Assembly: GCA_914767715.1 (NCBI GenBank)
Contig: OU612071.1
Location: 18,408,948-18,472,947, forward strand
Source of the DNA: Membranipora membranacea
Taxonomy: Eukaryota > Bryozoa > Gymnolaemata > Cheilostomatida > Membraniporidae
Direction: 5' to 3'
Length of the DNA: 64,000 nt
Both the position numbers and the translations under genes were made by a program. Shown here piece after piece: positions 23,405 through 35,180 of the stretch. Position 1 is the stretch's first letter, and each line of letters starts with the position of its first letter. Under the pieces are notes generated by a model. It did not search any database, had not been told where the DNA came from, and was given only the letters and a program-made list of their open reading frames with translations.

Positions 23405-23850
23405 ATTTGTGGGAGTTGTCTTGCATCTGATTATTTTTAGATCTGTCAAACAGCAGTCAGTATTTCTCTCAATATATGAGTTATCATCCATTACATGCAC
23501 TTTCTGTGATAAAGAGACCAAGTTATGTTTTTAGGTACCCTAGCTAACTAAACATTGTGTTTACTAAATTGTTTTTTATTTTTTGATGTTGTTCTAGTAA
23601 CGTGTTTGCAGTTTGTCTCGGCCAAGGACTTAGATTTATTAAGCCTATCAATACATCATAGCAAGCATTTCACTTACTGTCGATAAGTTTGATGTTGGTA
23701 TTAAAAGTGAGTAGACTTTGCTTTTCTTGTTCCTTGTTTGTTAAACTTGATCATAGGTTTACATCGGGAGGTGTGTGCTCAAGTTATTGTTACAGGTGGT
23801 TTCTATCACTAGGTTTTCAAACTTGAGCCAAGCAAACATACTGACTCTCG

Positions 23851-24200
23851 TGATCTGACTGGGCATGTAGATCACTGATAAACTAGGCTATCATTACCAC
23901 AAAGAAGGTGTCGTAAGGCTAAGTATGCATCATGCGTGACTTGAATTTGCGCATGTGCAAGAACAATGAGTTTAGTTTGGGTTCTGATCGCAACTTTGGA
24001 AAGGGGAAATGGGATATCCCCTGCATAAGCTGTCAATCAAAATCAGCTAATAATGACAAGAGAGGATAACTATCAATAACAAATCCGCACGCTTTGGGGA
24101 GCATGTCACCAGAGCAGGTAGCCAATTTGATGGCTTCGGAATTCCGAGACTCAATTTTGCAGAGATCAGCTCATGCCCAGAGCTGAGCATGCACAGAATG
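23851..24200 (+). repeat. Dispersed repeat of about 340 bp, copy b
   Basis: Related to 14508-14850 and nearly identical to 34371-34725. The rest of the stretch from 23405 to here holds no gene. Confidence 0.7.
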
Positions 24201-24456
24201 CCAAGCAAAACAAACCTTGCAAAGCTATAATTTACCTGCACCCCAAGCGCTCAGACTAAATAAATAATTCTTTGAAGTTGTGAGGTGATATATTATTGAT
24301 CCTTGTGTTAGAGGATTGTAGATTTAATAATACAGCACTGTATCAATCTAGTAATAACAGAACAGGTTTTGAGTTAAATGCCCACTATGCAACTCCCAGT
24401 AAAACTTTAAAATTATCTTTACCCTGGAACTAATGAGTTACACACCTTTAAGGACT

Positions 24457-24660
24457 AGGAGGTGGCTCAGTTAGTTAGAGCGCGTCCCTCAGCATGCAAA
24501 GTGTTGAGAGGCGTGGGTTTGAATTGAATCCCACTGCAGCCTACTGACTACTGGGCCATGTTTGTGTGCTACGACCTGCCTACAAACTGAGAGGAAATTG
24601 CCGCAGACATTGGCGGCCTTGCCCCTATGGCACCCACTATATGTTGCTGCCCATTCTTAA
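24457..24660 (+). mobile_element. tRNA-derived SINE, copy a
   Basis: GGTGGCTCAGTTAGTTAGAG is a good polymerase III A box, and GGTTTGAATTGAATCC about 50 bases later is a B box with a small insertion. A tRNA-unrelated body follows. It cannot fold as a functional tRNA because of the insertion. Copied with the unit at 34977-35180. Confidence 0.7.
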
Positions 24661-25349
24661 GAATTTAAATAACGTTTTTAACCAACATTTAATGAACTTC
24701 CTATAAGGTTACTTTAGCCTCTAGACACAATACTCCCGCCAACGATCTGAAAATTATAATTCATTTGCATCAAATAAATAATATGATTTCTTTTGCAATC
24801 CCAACGGTGGAAGGCCCAGTTAGTGGTTTTCCTAAGTCTGTGCTGAGAAATAAGAAGCTGAATTGGTGCACACTGGTAGCCTGGGATACAGGCCAACAAT
24901 GAGGCCTTGTCCGCGTTATTGGTGATGTTGGATTTTGCTTCTGTGGTGTTACCTGCTCATGTATCACCAGTGGTACTTTTGTAAGGGATAATGAAGTGGA
25001 GCTCTTACTTATTTATAATTTTTAATTCATAAATCCTCTCAGCCGGCAAGGTTTAGCCAGCAACCTTCTGTAGAGGTTGCCAATGGGCAGCTTTATTGTT
25101 AGCCAATATCCTCTGACATCACCTGTCTTTGATAGGTATGCCAGAGGGAGCCAGATATCCCCATTTCCCTGCAACAGATATAATTGGTTGTAGATGCTTC
25201 TGTTTTTATACTCTATTTTCTTGCCATTGGCGGTTGCAGAAATAACTTTTCTGGACTGACAACACATAGCCAACACTCAAATATTAGTGTATTTACCATC
25301 TATTAGCATGGCTCCAGCATGAGAACAGTTTACTCCCCATTGTTTTCGA

Positions 25350-26472
25350 CAGGGCTCTCAACCACTCAGGTTTAGCCCGAGTTACTCAGATTTTTGGGTT
25401 CAACTCAGGCTACTCAGGGGATTTTAGAATGTAAGCTAAAAACTCAGATTTCGCTCGTTGGCAGAGATGAATAATATATAAACAATGCTAAATGTTGCCT
25501 TACAATAATTTATGCCATATTATTAATGAATGATCCAGTATTAGATTCTAGTTGTGATAAGCTATGTAAATAATACTGCACTGGCTATACTAATAATGCC
25601 TCTCATTGAACTCACTGTAATAATACTCTCACTGCACTGACTATTCAATTCATTTCCCAAGAGATTATTATGGTTAAATAGAAATTGGAATTTTAGAAAT
25701 GTTAAAAAAGTGATTTTGCAGGTGAACCGGATAAATCCAGGCAATGATTTCAAAAGCATCACATTACATTAATTATGCCTTTCTACCCTGGCGCCTTTAA
25801 ATCAATATTTTTACAAACATCATATTTTAACATCATGGGGATTCATTTTCACCTGTGGCAACGGCCTTGGTTAGTCCATAATTATGAACTGGTTCATCTG
25901 GATCAAATCTAAAATTATTTACGATTTTATATTTACAAGAAATGCTCTAGGTTTTTATTGATTTACTTGCTATCACAAACATGAAATGTTGCGAGAAAAG
26001 GATGCATATACTTTGTCAATAAAGGAACTTGCTACTAGAGTATGGAACTTGCATTTGAGGGCATCGCTCTAGAAAATTGTGTATGATGTGATCAAGGAGT
26101 TGTCTTTAACAATTAAATTAAAAACTTTCCTTAGTAATTTCTTGTCTATGGTACATATGCTCGTGTGCAAAACAGGCAGACAATAAATACATAAAGAGGG
26201 AAACTACACAACTTTTGAACATCATGAAAGCTAATGGCTTTGAACTTAGATGCAACATTTTTTAAACAACATACATTCTTTGACTTGCTTTGCCAGCTAT
26301 TCTTTGCACATAATCTTCAAATCTCAGGTGTTTCACCCGACAATATTTCGGTGCAATCTCAGGCGTACCCTCAGCTGTTTATGCTCAGGGCGTTTTACAC
26401 CTTTAAAATACCACTATGCGACATGCTAATATCAAAACTCAGGTTTCGAATCCTCCCAGGCTGAGAGCCCTG
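25350..26472. mobile_element. Nested hAT-like element
   Basis: CAGGGCTCTCA at 25350 and TGAGAGCCCTG ending 26472 are 11-bp inverted termini of hAT style. Flanks GTTTTCGA and CTTATCCA agree at only 5 of 8 positions, so the insertion is old or the pairing is wrong. ACTCAGG motifs recur near both ends. Confidence 0.5.
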
Positions 26473-26497
26473 CTTATCCAGGGAATAAAAAAAATTG

Positions 26498-26560
26498 AAG
26501 TGGAGCTCAGCTCCACTTCAAGAAGAGTGTTTATAACCAAGTGGAGCTGAGCTCCACTTA
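26498..26560. repeat. Two perfect palindromes
   Basis: AAGTGGAGCTCAGCTCCACTT occurs near 26499 and AAGTGGAGCTGAGCTCCACTT near 26540. They are each other's inverse at the centre and belong to the subterminal part of the surrounding TIR element. Confidence 0.75.
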
Positions 26561-26590
26561 CTCACTGTACAAAAGTACCACTGGGCCCAG

Positions 26591-27649
26591 ATGATATTAT
26601 ATGATTTCAGCAAGGCCTTTGACCTTATGAATCACATTCTTCTTCTACAAAAGTTGAGACAGTTTGAGCTCCCAAACGCCCTTGTGGCTTTAGTCGCGAG
26701 TTATCTAGAAAACAGAAAACAACAAGTAGTGATTCATCAGCGCCAAGTGAAATCTCACACTGCATCTTCCAACATAGGCGTTCCACAAGGGACCTTGTGT
26801 GGACCTACTCTATGGTTGGCGTTTGTTGATTCGCTTCAATTCTCCACTGCCAGCACTGTGAAATACGCTGATGACACAACCAACTACCTGTCTCTCCAGA
26901 AAGCTGATCTTCAAATAATAAGCAATACTTACAACGCTGTCAAGTTTGAACCTCCACCCGTCAGTCAGCAGCTTATCGCTGAATGTACTAAATGGGCACA
27001 CGACAACAAAATGCTACTGAATGCTACAAAAACTAAGACATTGAACCTTTATCTTAAGAAACAGATGATAATGTCGAAAACTCTCACAATGAATCAATCA
27101 CACAACGTAGACAACATAGCTTCTACCAAACTACTCGGTCTTACCATCGACCAACATCTACGATTCAATGAGCATGTGGCTAACATCACTAAGTCAGCGA
27201 ACAAAAGATGTCACGGTCTGCTCGTATTAAAACAGTCCGGAGTAAACCAACAAAGCCTAGTACTAATGTACAAAACCCAAGTAGTCGCAGCTATCACCCA
27301 CGCTGCAGGTGCTTGGTACCCTTACACCACCGAATGTCTGAGGAATGATATTGAGAGATGTCAGCGGCTTGCTATGAGGATTATTTTCTCTGACCTCGAA
27401 CACTACGATGATCGACTTGCAGCTGCGAATTTGCTACCACTAAATGATTTACTAAACGACATATGCCACAAATACGTACATCGTATTTTATCTGACGATA
27501 ACCATCCCCTACACAATCGACTTCCGCTCAATAAAACCAGACTCAGACGCTCAACCCGTAACTCTGAGGGCACCATTTGTATGCCTAAATGTCGAACTGA
27601 GAAGAGAAAATGTGGAATTTTTGCCAATCCAGAATTTTATGCCATTTGA
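26591..27649 (+). CDS. Non-LTR retrotransposon reverse transcriptase, 5'-truncated
   Basis: 352 codons. DFSKAFDLMNH, GVPQGTLCGPTLW and KYADDTTNY are RT catalytic blocks; LLGLTIDQHLRF and the region up to about 270 are thumb-like, and the end is the usual C-terminus of a jockey/CR1-type ORF2. Everything before the first catalytic block is gone, and the start shown is arbitrary. The frame is otherwise intact. The element's 3' UTR runs to about 27770 and ends in an AAAC-rich tail, typical of non-LTR elements. Confidence 0.9.
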   Translation: MILYDFSKAFDLMNHILLLQKLRQFELPNALVALVASYLENRKQQVVIHQRQVKSHTASSNIGVPQGTLCGPTLWLAFVDSLQFSTASTVKYADDTTNYLSLQKADLQIISNTYNAVKFEPPPVSQQLIAECTKWAHDNKMLLNATKTKTLNLYLKKQMIMSKTLTMNQSHNVDNIASTKLLGLTIDQHLRFNEHVANITKSANKRCHGLLVLKQSGVNQQSLVLMYKTQVVAAITHAAGAWYPYTTECLRNDIERCQRLAMRIIFSDLEHYDDRLAAANLLPLNDLLNDICHKYVHRILSDDNHPLHNRLPLNKTRLRRSTRNSEGTICMPKCRTEKRKCGIFANPEFYAI

Positions 27650-27770
27650 AATGATTTATTTTATTTTTGTTCATATATTTTTAGAGGGGCTTTTTGAAAG
27701 CACACTACTTTTATTATGTAAGCATTCTCGGATGAGAAGTCATAAATTAAACAAACAAACAAAACAAACA
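27650..27770 (+). mobile_element. 3' UTR and AAAC-rich tail of the retroelement
   Basis: After the stop, about 85 AT-rich bases lead to the tail AAACAAACAAACAAAACAAA. The next base starts the second direct-duplication copy. Confidence 0.75.
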
Positions 27771-28073
27771 ACCTCATAATCTTGAATTCACAAAACTAGC
27801 GGGGGGGGGGGGGGGACATAATCAGTCATTTGTGTGAAGTCACTGAGGCACACAATCCTCGGTGACAGAAGAAGACATTAAACTGCGTAGTAGCAATGAT
27901 TGAAACATTAAACCAGGAGTAAGGACTGCAAATCAATGATAACCATGATTAGAAAACTCCAATGCTACCGCATATTTTAACGATGCTCTACATCACAATA
28001 ACTTTCCTCAGTGAAGCAGCACGGAATCTTGTCTTCAAATGGAGAAAATCAAACAATAATCTAACATTCTTAC

Positions 28074-28603
28074 CGGTTGTAGTTGTAGGAACCTCCGGGC
28101 ACTCTTTACAGCCTGGGCACTTTTCTCCATCTGGTCCAATTCTGTCCAGAAGTCTGATCAATGAATAATTACAAGGAGGTTGTGGAAAAAATATAAACGA
28201 GCGATACAAAGATGATAATGTGAGTGTGGATGGGGAGTGTGGGAGGGCGCAATCGGTGCTGCATGATTGGAGGGTTTTAGTACCTTAGGAGAACTATTTT
28301 TGATGTATCGTTTCAACCCAATCCAACCTGTTAGTTTTTTCTTGATAGTATTATAGGCATGCAGTGCGTTTCTTTCAAAAGCGTAGCAGATTCTTTCAAA
28401 AGAAAAAAGGGTAAAGTGAATGGATGCATATGTGGTCATAACACAGTCATCGGCCTGTTCTTAGCGCTCTGCCATATAGCAATAGAGCTGAAAATGGGAT
28501 TGTCGCACAACAAATTCCTGTAAACAAACTTACCCTTGTACCGATACACTGCTGTCACAGGGAGGTGCAGCACATCTCACCACCGGGCAAGGTCCTGGTA
28601 TGA
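28074..28603 (-). CDS. Two exons of the cysteine-rich extracellular module, copy 2 (partial gene)
   Basis: Exon A 28534-28603 and exon B 28074-28141 keep the splice sites and phases of 17401-17930. Exon A carries three amino acid changes (Leu to Pro before VVRC, Pro to Ala in the CAPPPC motif, Leu to Ser before VQG). All cysteines are kept. Exon B is unchanged in sequence by eye. Confidence 0.5.
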
Positions 28604-28836
28604 CTACAACAAATTTGAAAACAATAAATCTTAATATTTGTGATATGGGTGTCAGCTTTCAGTGTCAAACGTCTGAATATAATTAAATAGTGCTTACACA
28701 GTACACATGCCTACTAATAAGAACATAACATAAACATAGCCTCAGCACTTCACACAACACCCATCTGAGCTAAGGAACATTGCCACTACCTATCAATAAA
28801 TCATCTGTAACAGGCTTGACAAATTTTCTTTACTAG

Positions 28837-28907
28837 AGTGGGCGAATTTGATGACAAGGACTGTCTTGGCTGTCTACAATGTCCTGAAACTACTACAGAA
28901 CCATCTA
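28837..28907 (+). CDS. Exon of the cysteine-rich module, opposite strand, copy 2
   Basis: Copy of 18164-18234 with the same splice sites; the few base changes (for example CTC to CTT and ACAACT to ACTACT) are silent. Confidence 0.5.
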
Positions 28908-30954
28908 GTAAGTTACTCATCTAGTTGTTTAGTGCAGAGTGTGTGTAATGCATAAACCCTAGGGGAGTAAATGTTAATACTGGGTTTGTCAAGCCTGTTA
29001 CATATGATTTACTGATAATGTTAGATAAATTAGTATGTGGATCCTGACAGCTCCTATCATATTATACAAGGTCAGGTTAGGGTTTTACGTCCTGTTATAC
29101 AAAAGTATAGTAAAAAACAACTGAGATCCAGTGATGAATTTTAAGTGGGTGATCTTGGCAAAGATAGTGCAGTGACATCTAACATAGATATTTGAAGCTC
29201 AAATGGCGTAGATCATTGTATCCTGACGTTGATAAAAGTCACAAGAATAGATATTTTTATGACATTTTATGTAATCAATTTCAATTGGTTTGAATAGCCC
29301 TCGAATTTAAATTTGATTTAATAATAAAATATAATAAAAATTGACTGCTTTTTCCATGACACTTCCTGACACCAAATTTCATTGCATTTGATAAAGTTCA
29401 CATATATTTTGGACAGAATTTCATTTTATTTTATTTTGTTTGTAATAGGAATTACTATTTTTGGACTCACTTTTCTAACGAAACATGAGGCAAGGTTTCG
29501 TTAACCAAATAAGGTTAGCAAATGCCGTTTTACACCGGTGATCAAGGCAAGTCACTCTGAAAAATATAACATAACATACATATTATAATACATACAAGAT
29601 AATCATTCATAGTCATAAAGAATATTCTCATGAAATATACCAATAACTATATTGTATTATTTTTTGTTTACATAACAGTTTTGACACATATAAAGCATTC
29701 AACAAAGTACTTTATGCACACAAATAAACACCAGTCAAGTTTTACATCCTCTGTTGTGTACTTATTTCCTGATAGCAATTGGAGTGTGACAGAGTAATGA
29801 GTCATGTTACAATCCTTATAACAAATCGGCTCACATGTTCCAGATTGTCTCCCATTTTACCAGCAATTGAGAATATTTGTCTCTACCGTAACAAACCTTC
29901 CTGCAGGCCTTCGTGCGCCCCTGTTGCCCTCCCCCCCCCCCCGAGCCCCTGTTGCACCCTCATTGCAACATAATAGTACCAACACAACCCTTGCCCCGCC
30001 ACTTTACAAGTCAGGTACAGCCCTGCTGCAGATCGTCATCATAGAAATACATCTTGTTATGCAAGGTGTGTCCTGCTTACTTGAGTATCGTTCCATTACT
30101 GCATTTAGATAAAGAAGGGGCCCAGTATTTGCGGTGATTGGATTAAGGTAAGGCCACGCGTTTTCATGCAAATTTCTACTTATTTTTGCAAATTTAATTT
30201 CGTACTTATGTCAACCTGCCACACATGATTCTCATCTCCCAAAATTGTATGAGCGCAATCCTCCTGCGCCAATACGAACCATAGGCCTAACAGTGATATG
30301 AAATAAAAAGATTTATACCAAGGAGAAGCTGTTACTCGTTGTTTATACCTACCGCCCAGTGATTCAGCTTCTATGTATGCCTCAACCATCTCCTTATAAT
30401 TGTTTCAATTTGATACTCATAATTCACTGTATCCCTTCCCCTCTTACTCCTACTTCAGTGACAAGTTTATGACATGGCAGTCGAGAACCCTATGTTTCAA
30501 CTCTGGCTTAAGATGTTTGTTATTGAATTGTGTTAAATGCAGATGAGAAGTCCCAAAAGTAAACATCACATATAGCATACGAGGCATTCTGGTCTATAAC
30601 GTAAGTGACACTTTCAGGACCTGTATTGGGTAAACTGGCTTGCTGTGTATGCAACTATTGCCATGGGTTGTGGTTGGTGATGTATTGCTATAGAAGAATT
30701 TGGAAAGACGCATCGTGGTGGTGTGACGTGTTTCAATTCCTTATTTTGCCAGACAGTTATGGTTTCCCATAGTTTTACAAGTTTGGCAAGCATTCATTAT
30801 TCCCTCCATAATAAACAAAATATGATTTTTCACAAAATAACAATAATAACTAGCTTTATCAACAGAGATCATAACAAAATGAATACAACCCTGAAGTTAA
30901 TTAATGGATATTCAATAGTTGACATTTGGCCTTGTGATGGGGGATCTTGTGCAC
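28908..30954. other. Flank and segment X of unit 4
   Basis: Lacks the 165 bases present at 18345-18505. No gene supported. Confidence 0.5.
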
Positions 30955-30962
30955 TATATAAG
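30955..30962 (+). promoter_or_regulatory. TATA box of peptide gene copy 4
   Basis: TATATAAG in the conserved position, 76 bases before the start codon. Confidence 0.75.
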
Positions 30963-31037
30963 CTGGTTTTGCAGGCTCAACACAGTCATCATCTAAATCA
31001 GCAGTCGAGCAGATAGAGATATTTCAGCTTCTTCACA

Positions 31038-31532
31038 ATGGCACGATTCATATTGATGGTTATTGCTTGCCTGTTCATGGCCGCTGTTGGTGAGAATACT
31101 TTAATTAATTATAGATATTGTAATATGACGACTACAGTATTTATTCATGTGAACTATGCTCTGTTTTATCGATTAAGAATGTTTCAAACTATTTAAAATG
31201 TGATTTTCTTAATAAATAATTGTAAATTGATAATACACAAAGAAGAAATCTCAGACTTCGAGATAACAAAGTCAAGAACTAGTTGAGAATATAAACAAAA
31301 TTTGCAAACGTGACATAAAACAATTCATGATCGTTTAAATGCTTATCATATTCTTTTAATTTTTTCAGTTGCTGCTGTCACAAAAGCAGAATGCGAGGAA
31401 TATGACACTGCGGGTGGTGAACAGTGTGTGCGAAGTAAAGACTGCAACGGCTACGGCGACAATAATAGCTACTGCTGTACAGATTGCAAAGTTAATGTTT
31501 GTATGCCTGATTGGATTTGCCACTACGACTAA
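31038..31532 (+). CDS. Secreted 8-cysteine peptide, copy 4
   Basis: Exons 31038-31089 and 31369-31532. The coding sequence is identical to copy 1. The base before the start codon is A instead of C (CACAATGG), which does not weaken the start. The possible 3' UTR intron is three bases longer here (extra ATT near 31575). Convergent with copy 5. Confidence 0.85.
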
Positions 31533-32483
31533 GAGTAAGTATTTTAAAGTTTCAATATTTTGTTATCTCCATATTATGTTGCCCATTCAGGACATTACAA
31601 CTATGAAGATTTGCTCAAACCGATAGTATATACCTAAGGGTCTAATATGTGACTGATTCTAGGGCTATATGGTTTCAGAATTTCGATAGTCTAGACTCTA
31701 GAGTGTCTTAAGAAAGTTGTCTCCAATTGATTAAGTTACGTCGCGTTGTGTCCAATTATTAAGTACGCTGTGTCTAATTATGAACAAAAGGATATTATTT
31801 TTTGTTTCTTAATCTTTGTAATTTAATATAATTCTGACTCTCTGGAATAACTGATGACTCCCTCTCTTTCATTTCCATGACTCAGATCTCTTTGTTGATT
31901 ACAATTTAGAAGGGGGGGGGCGTCGGACAAAGGGGGTGGCAAGAGTCTATCTTGGTCTCTGTCAGCAACAACCCTTTATTAAATTAATGGAAGATGACCT
32001 TTTAGGCAAGATGCAAAGAATGTTTTTGACCCAGTAAATCTTAAAGCTTCAGCTGTGTTCAAAGGCAATCACAAAGTTCCCATGCATTGATTGGAACTCA
32101 AAATGAAGTGAATCCCTCATCATCTGAAATGGGATGCTTAAAAAAATTTCAAAAAGGTCTACTGCAGTCGACAATTGAACCAGTCTTTGATGCTATCCAC
32201 TGTGCTCGGCCCTAATCCAACGAAGGAACACAAACCAATACGCAACTAAATTGAACCAATGCTTTTGCTATGATTCCATAGCTCCTCAAGTCGATGTGAA
32301 CACAATGAATGGGAACTTAGTGAATGTCAAAGGTTGCTGACGCACGTTAAATTAGACTGAGAACTTCAAAACAATACCAAACAATATGATAGCGACACTG
32401 TGACATAACTTAAATGATTTACACCAGGACTTATGATAGCATCAAAGTAGAGAACTGCTTTCTTAGCTTTTCCGTCATATTCA
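31533..32483. other. 3' flank of peptide copy 4
   Basis: Copy of 2637-3586 with a G run of 9 at about 31912-31920. No gene. Confidence 0.5.
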
Positions 32484-32715
32484 CTAAAATATATTTTTAT
32501 TTGCGTCTTTTAGGTAGTTGATACATCCGCCATCACCAGAACGGACAAGCTGCGCAAGTACTTCACTATTTCCTTCTGAGCTACGAATATGATGAATTCC
32601 TTTGAACACATCATTTTCTATCATAATCTTAGCTACAAAACAATAAACTTCATCAAAGAACCCACAGTGATTTTATTTATGAGCTCATGAAGTTGTAATG
32701 AGTACAAAAATAGTG
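32484..32715 (-). pseudogene. CARD-like exon, frameshifted, unit 4
   Basis: Carries the same single-base deletion as unit 3 (about 32643-32647), so the two share a more recent ancestor. Confidence 0.35.
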
Positions 32716-33120
32716 CTGCCCCGGCAGGGGGCCGTCAGATGTGGCGGCACGAGTCTAGGGGGCTCAGGCTAGCTACACAGTCATGATGACAGACCATTTG
32801 ATTGAAAACCACATCATGAGTAATTGTCGAAATGCATTTTTTCAGGTTAGTCATCATTGTCAAACATGTGCTGGGGTATGCAGCGGTACGGTCATAATCT
32901 AAATCTATACCTGGGGCGAAGTGTTTCTTGGTAACAAATTGCCATCATGATGTGTGTTTGTCTACCTAAGCAGGAGGGAAGCTATATCATGGCAAATTTT
33001 GGCAGCCCAGTAAAATATCAACTAAAATGGTTAAATATTTGTGTGCACGCCTGTGCCAGCTGGACTACCCGGAGTCAAAATCATGCATCTACGACGGTCA
33101 TAATATTAGTGAAATGATGA

Positions 33121-33924
33121 CCGTCATACAAAGATATCTACGCTTGGATGGTGTTCAAGTCTGTCCCAGAGCCAGAAAACAAAGACGAAGTCTTGGAAAA
33201 AGCCAAACAGAGATGGGTCTCCGCCCTTAACTTGGCTGAGAAGCTATCAAAAAGTTGCGGATCTAAGAAAGTTCTTTTCGGACACGAGGTAAGACAACTT
33301 TTACATATCTCTTCTAATCAAAATAAATAGAATACAGTACCTGGGTCATAGTCAATGTGTTTTCGTACTGTAGTGTACATTGGCAAAAATTCTTCGGGCG
33401 GATTTATTTTGTGTCCGAATTCTTTTTAACTGCTATTACATATAAGACGGGTGGCAATTGGTTGACAATTTCTACATATTGGCCTGAGGTATGGATCAGG
33501 ACAAATGTGAAGTACTTATGAAGTTTTGTGTTATGTGTTATTTGGCCTATTTACTCAGGGCAAGTTCTACGGTAACAAATGCTCATATCAAATATAATGG
33601 TGCACAGTGCAAAAGGGATATGATTGCTTCACCTATATTACTAAAGCAAGTGAATGCAGAAATTTTCTCCAATTTTTCCAATGCATATAAGAATTTTCTT
33701 ACATTCACGCCTCTCTGCATGTAGAAGAATTATCCTAACAACATTATTTGATTTTCCAGATCGGTCTTGCTGATGTATGGTTATGGTGTGGTATGGATTT
33801 TGCTAAACTAGCCACACCAGATGTGATGAGCGTAACTCCTTTCGCTAAAAAATGGTCGGCCAAGTTTGAGGCAGATCCACGTGTAGAGAAATACCTCGCC
33901 GGTCGACCCGACCCCAATTTATAA
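33121..33924 (+). pseudogene. Glutathione S-transferase C-terminal fragment, unit 4
   Basis: Exons about 33121-33288 and 33760-33924, as in unit 3. Amino acid differences from unit 3 include Thr to Ser in QRWVTAL, Gln to Lys in AKQW, and DPRVEKY instead of DSRLEKY. The acceptor is TTTCCAG. No glutathione-binding half is present. Confidence 0.6.
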
Positions 33925-34370
33925 ATTTGTGGGAGTTGTCTTGCATCTGATTATTTTTAGATCTGTCAAACAGCAGTCAGTATTACTCTCAATATATGAG
34001 TTATCATCCATTACATGCACTTTCTGTGATAAAGAGACCAAGTTATGTTTTTAGGTACCCTAGCTAACTAAACATTGTGTTTACTAAATTGTTTTTTATT
34101 TTTTGATGTTGTTCTAGTAATGTGTTTGCAGTTTGTCTCGGCCAAGGACTTAGATTTATTAAGCCTATCAATACATCATAGCAAGCATTTCACTTACTGT
34201 CGATAAGTTTGATGTTGGTATTAAAAGTGAGTAGACTTTGCTTTTCTTGTTCCTTGTTTGTTAAACTTGATCATAGGTTTACATCGGGAGGTGTGTGCTC
34301 AAGTTATTGTTACAGGTGGTTTTCTATCACTAGGTTTTCAAACTTGAGCCAAGCAAACATACTGACTCTC

Positions 34371-34725
34371 GTGATCTGACTGGGCATGTAGATCACTGAT
34401 AAACTAGGCTATCATTACCACAAAGAAGGTGTCGTAAGGCTAAGTATGCATCATGCGTGACTTGAATTTGCGCATGTGCAAGAACAATGAGTTTAGTTTG
34501 GGTTCTGATCGCAACTTTGGAAAGGGGAAATGGGATATCCCCTGCATAAGCTGTCAATCAAAATCAGCTAATAATGACAAGAGAGGATAACTATCAATAA
34601 CAAATCCGCACGCTTTGGGAGCATGTCACCAGAGCAGGTAGCCAATTTGATGGCTTCGGAATTCCGAGACTCAATTTTGCAGAGATCAGCTCATGCCCAG
34701 AGCTGAGCATGCGCAGAATGCCAAG
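34371..34725 (+). repeat. Dispersed repeat of about 340 bp, copy c
   Basis: Near-identical to 23851-24200, as part of the direct duplication. Confidence 0.7.
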
Positions 34726-34976
34726 CAAAACAAACCTTGCAAAGCTATAATTTACCTGCACCCCAAGCGCTCAGACTAAATAAATAATTCTTTGAAGTTG
34801 TGAGGTGATATATTATTGATCCTTGTGTTAGAGGATTGTAGATTTAATAATACAGCACTGTATCGATCTAGTAATAACAGAACAGGTTTTGAGTTAAATG
34901 CCCACAATGCAACTCCCAGTAAAACTTTAAAATTATCTTTACCCTGGAACTAATGAGTTACACACCTTTAAGGACT

Positions 34977-35180
34977 AGGAGGTGGCTCAGTTAGTTAGAG
35001 CGCGTCCCTCAGCATGCAAAGTGTTGAGAGGCGTGGGTTTGAATTGAATCCCACTGCAGCCTACTGACTACTGGGCCATGTTTGTGTGCTACGACCTGCC
35101 TACAAACTGAGAGGAAATTGCCGCAGACATTGGCGGCCTTGCCCCTATGGCACCGACTATATGTTGCTGCCCATTCTTAA
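34977..35180 (+). mobile_element. tRNA-derived SINE, copy b
   Basis: Same A and B boxes as at 24457-24660; duplicated with the unit, not an independent insertion. Confidence 0.7.

Larger units (their letters stand above)
17104..24967 (+). repeat. Direct duplication, left copy (beta unit 3 plus flank)
   Basis: Starting at ACCTCATAATCTTGAATTC this stretch repeats at 27771-35487 in the same orientation, offset 10667 at the start and 10516 at the peptide gene. The change in offset comes largely from about 165 bases at 18345-18505 that are absent from the second copy. The left copy is cut at 24967, where a TIR element begins. Confidence 0.9.
24968..26583. mobile_element. TIR element of about 1.6 kb at the edge of unit 3
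   Basis: CAGTGGTACTTTTGTA at 24968 and its exact inverse TACAAAAGTACCACTG ending at 26583, each followed inward by an AAGTGGAGCTC motif, form the termini. The peptide unit stops exactly at its left end and a reverse transcriptase fragment starts at its right end, so no matching target duplication is left. No transposase frame; an 84-codon minus frame at 25022-25276 is unrecognised. Confidence 0.7.

Noticed and set aside
24457-24530. Functional tRNA gene
   Set aside because: The T-arm region has an insertion and no proper acceptor stem closes. It is a SINE head duplicated within the unit.
25022-25276. 84-codon minus frame in the TIR element
   Set aside because: No recognisable motif, single copy, inside a non-autonomous element.
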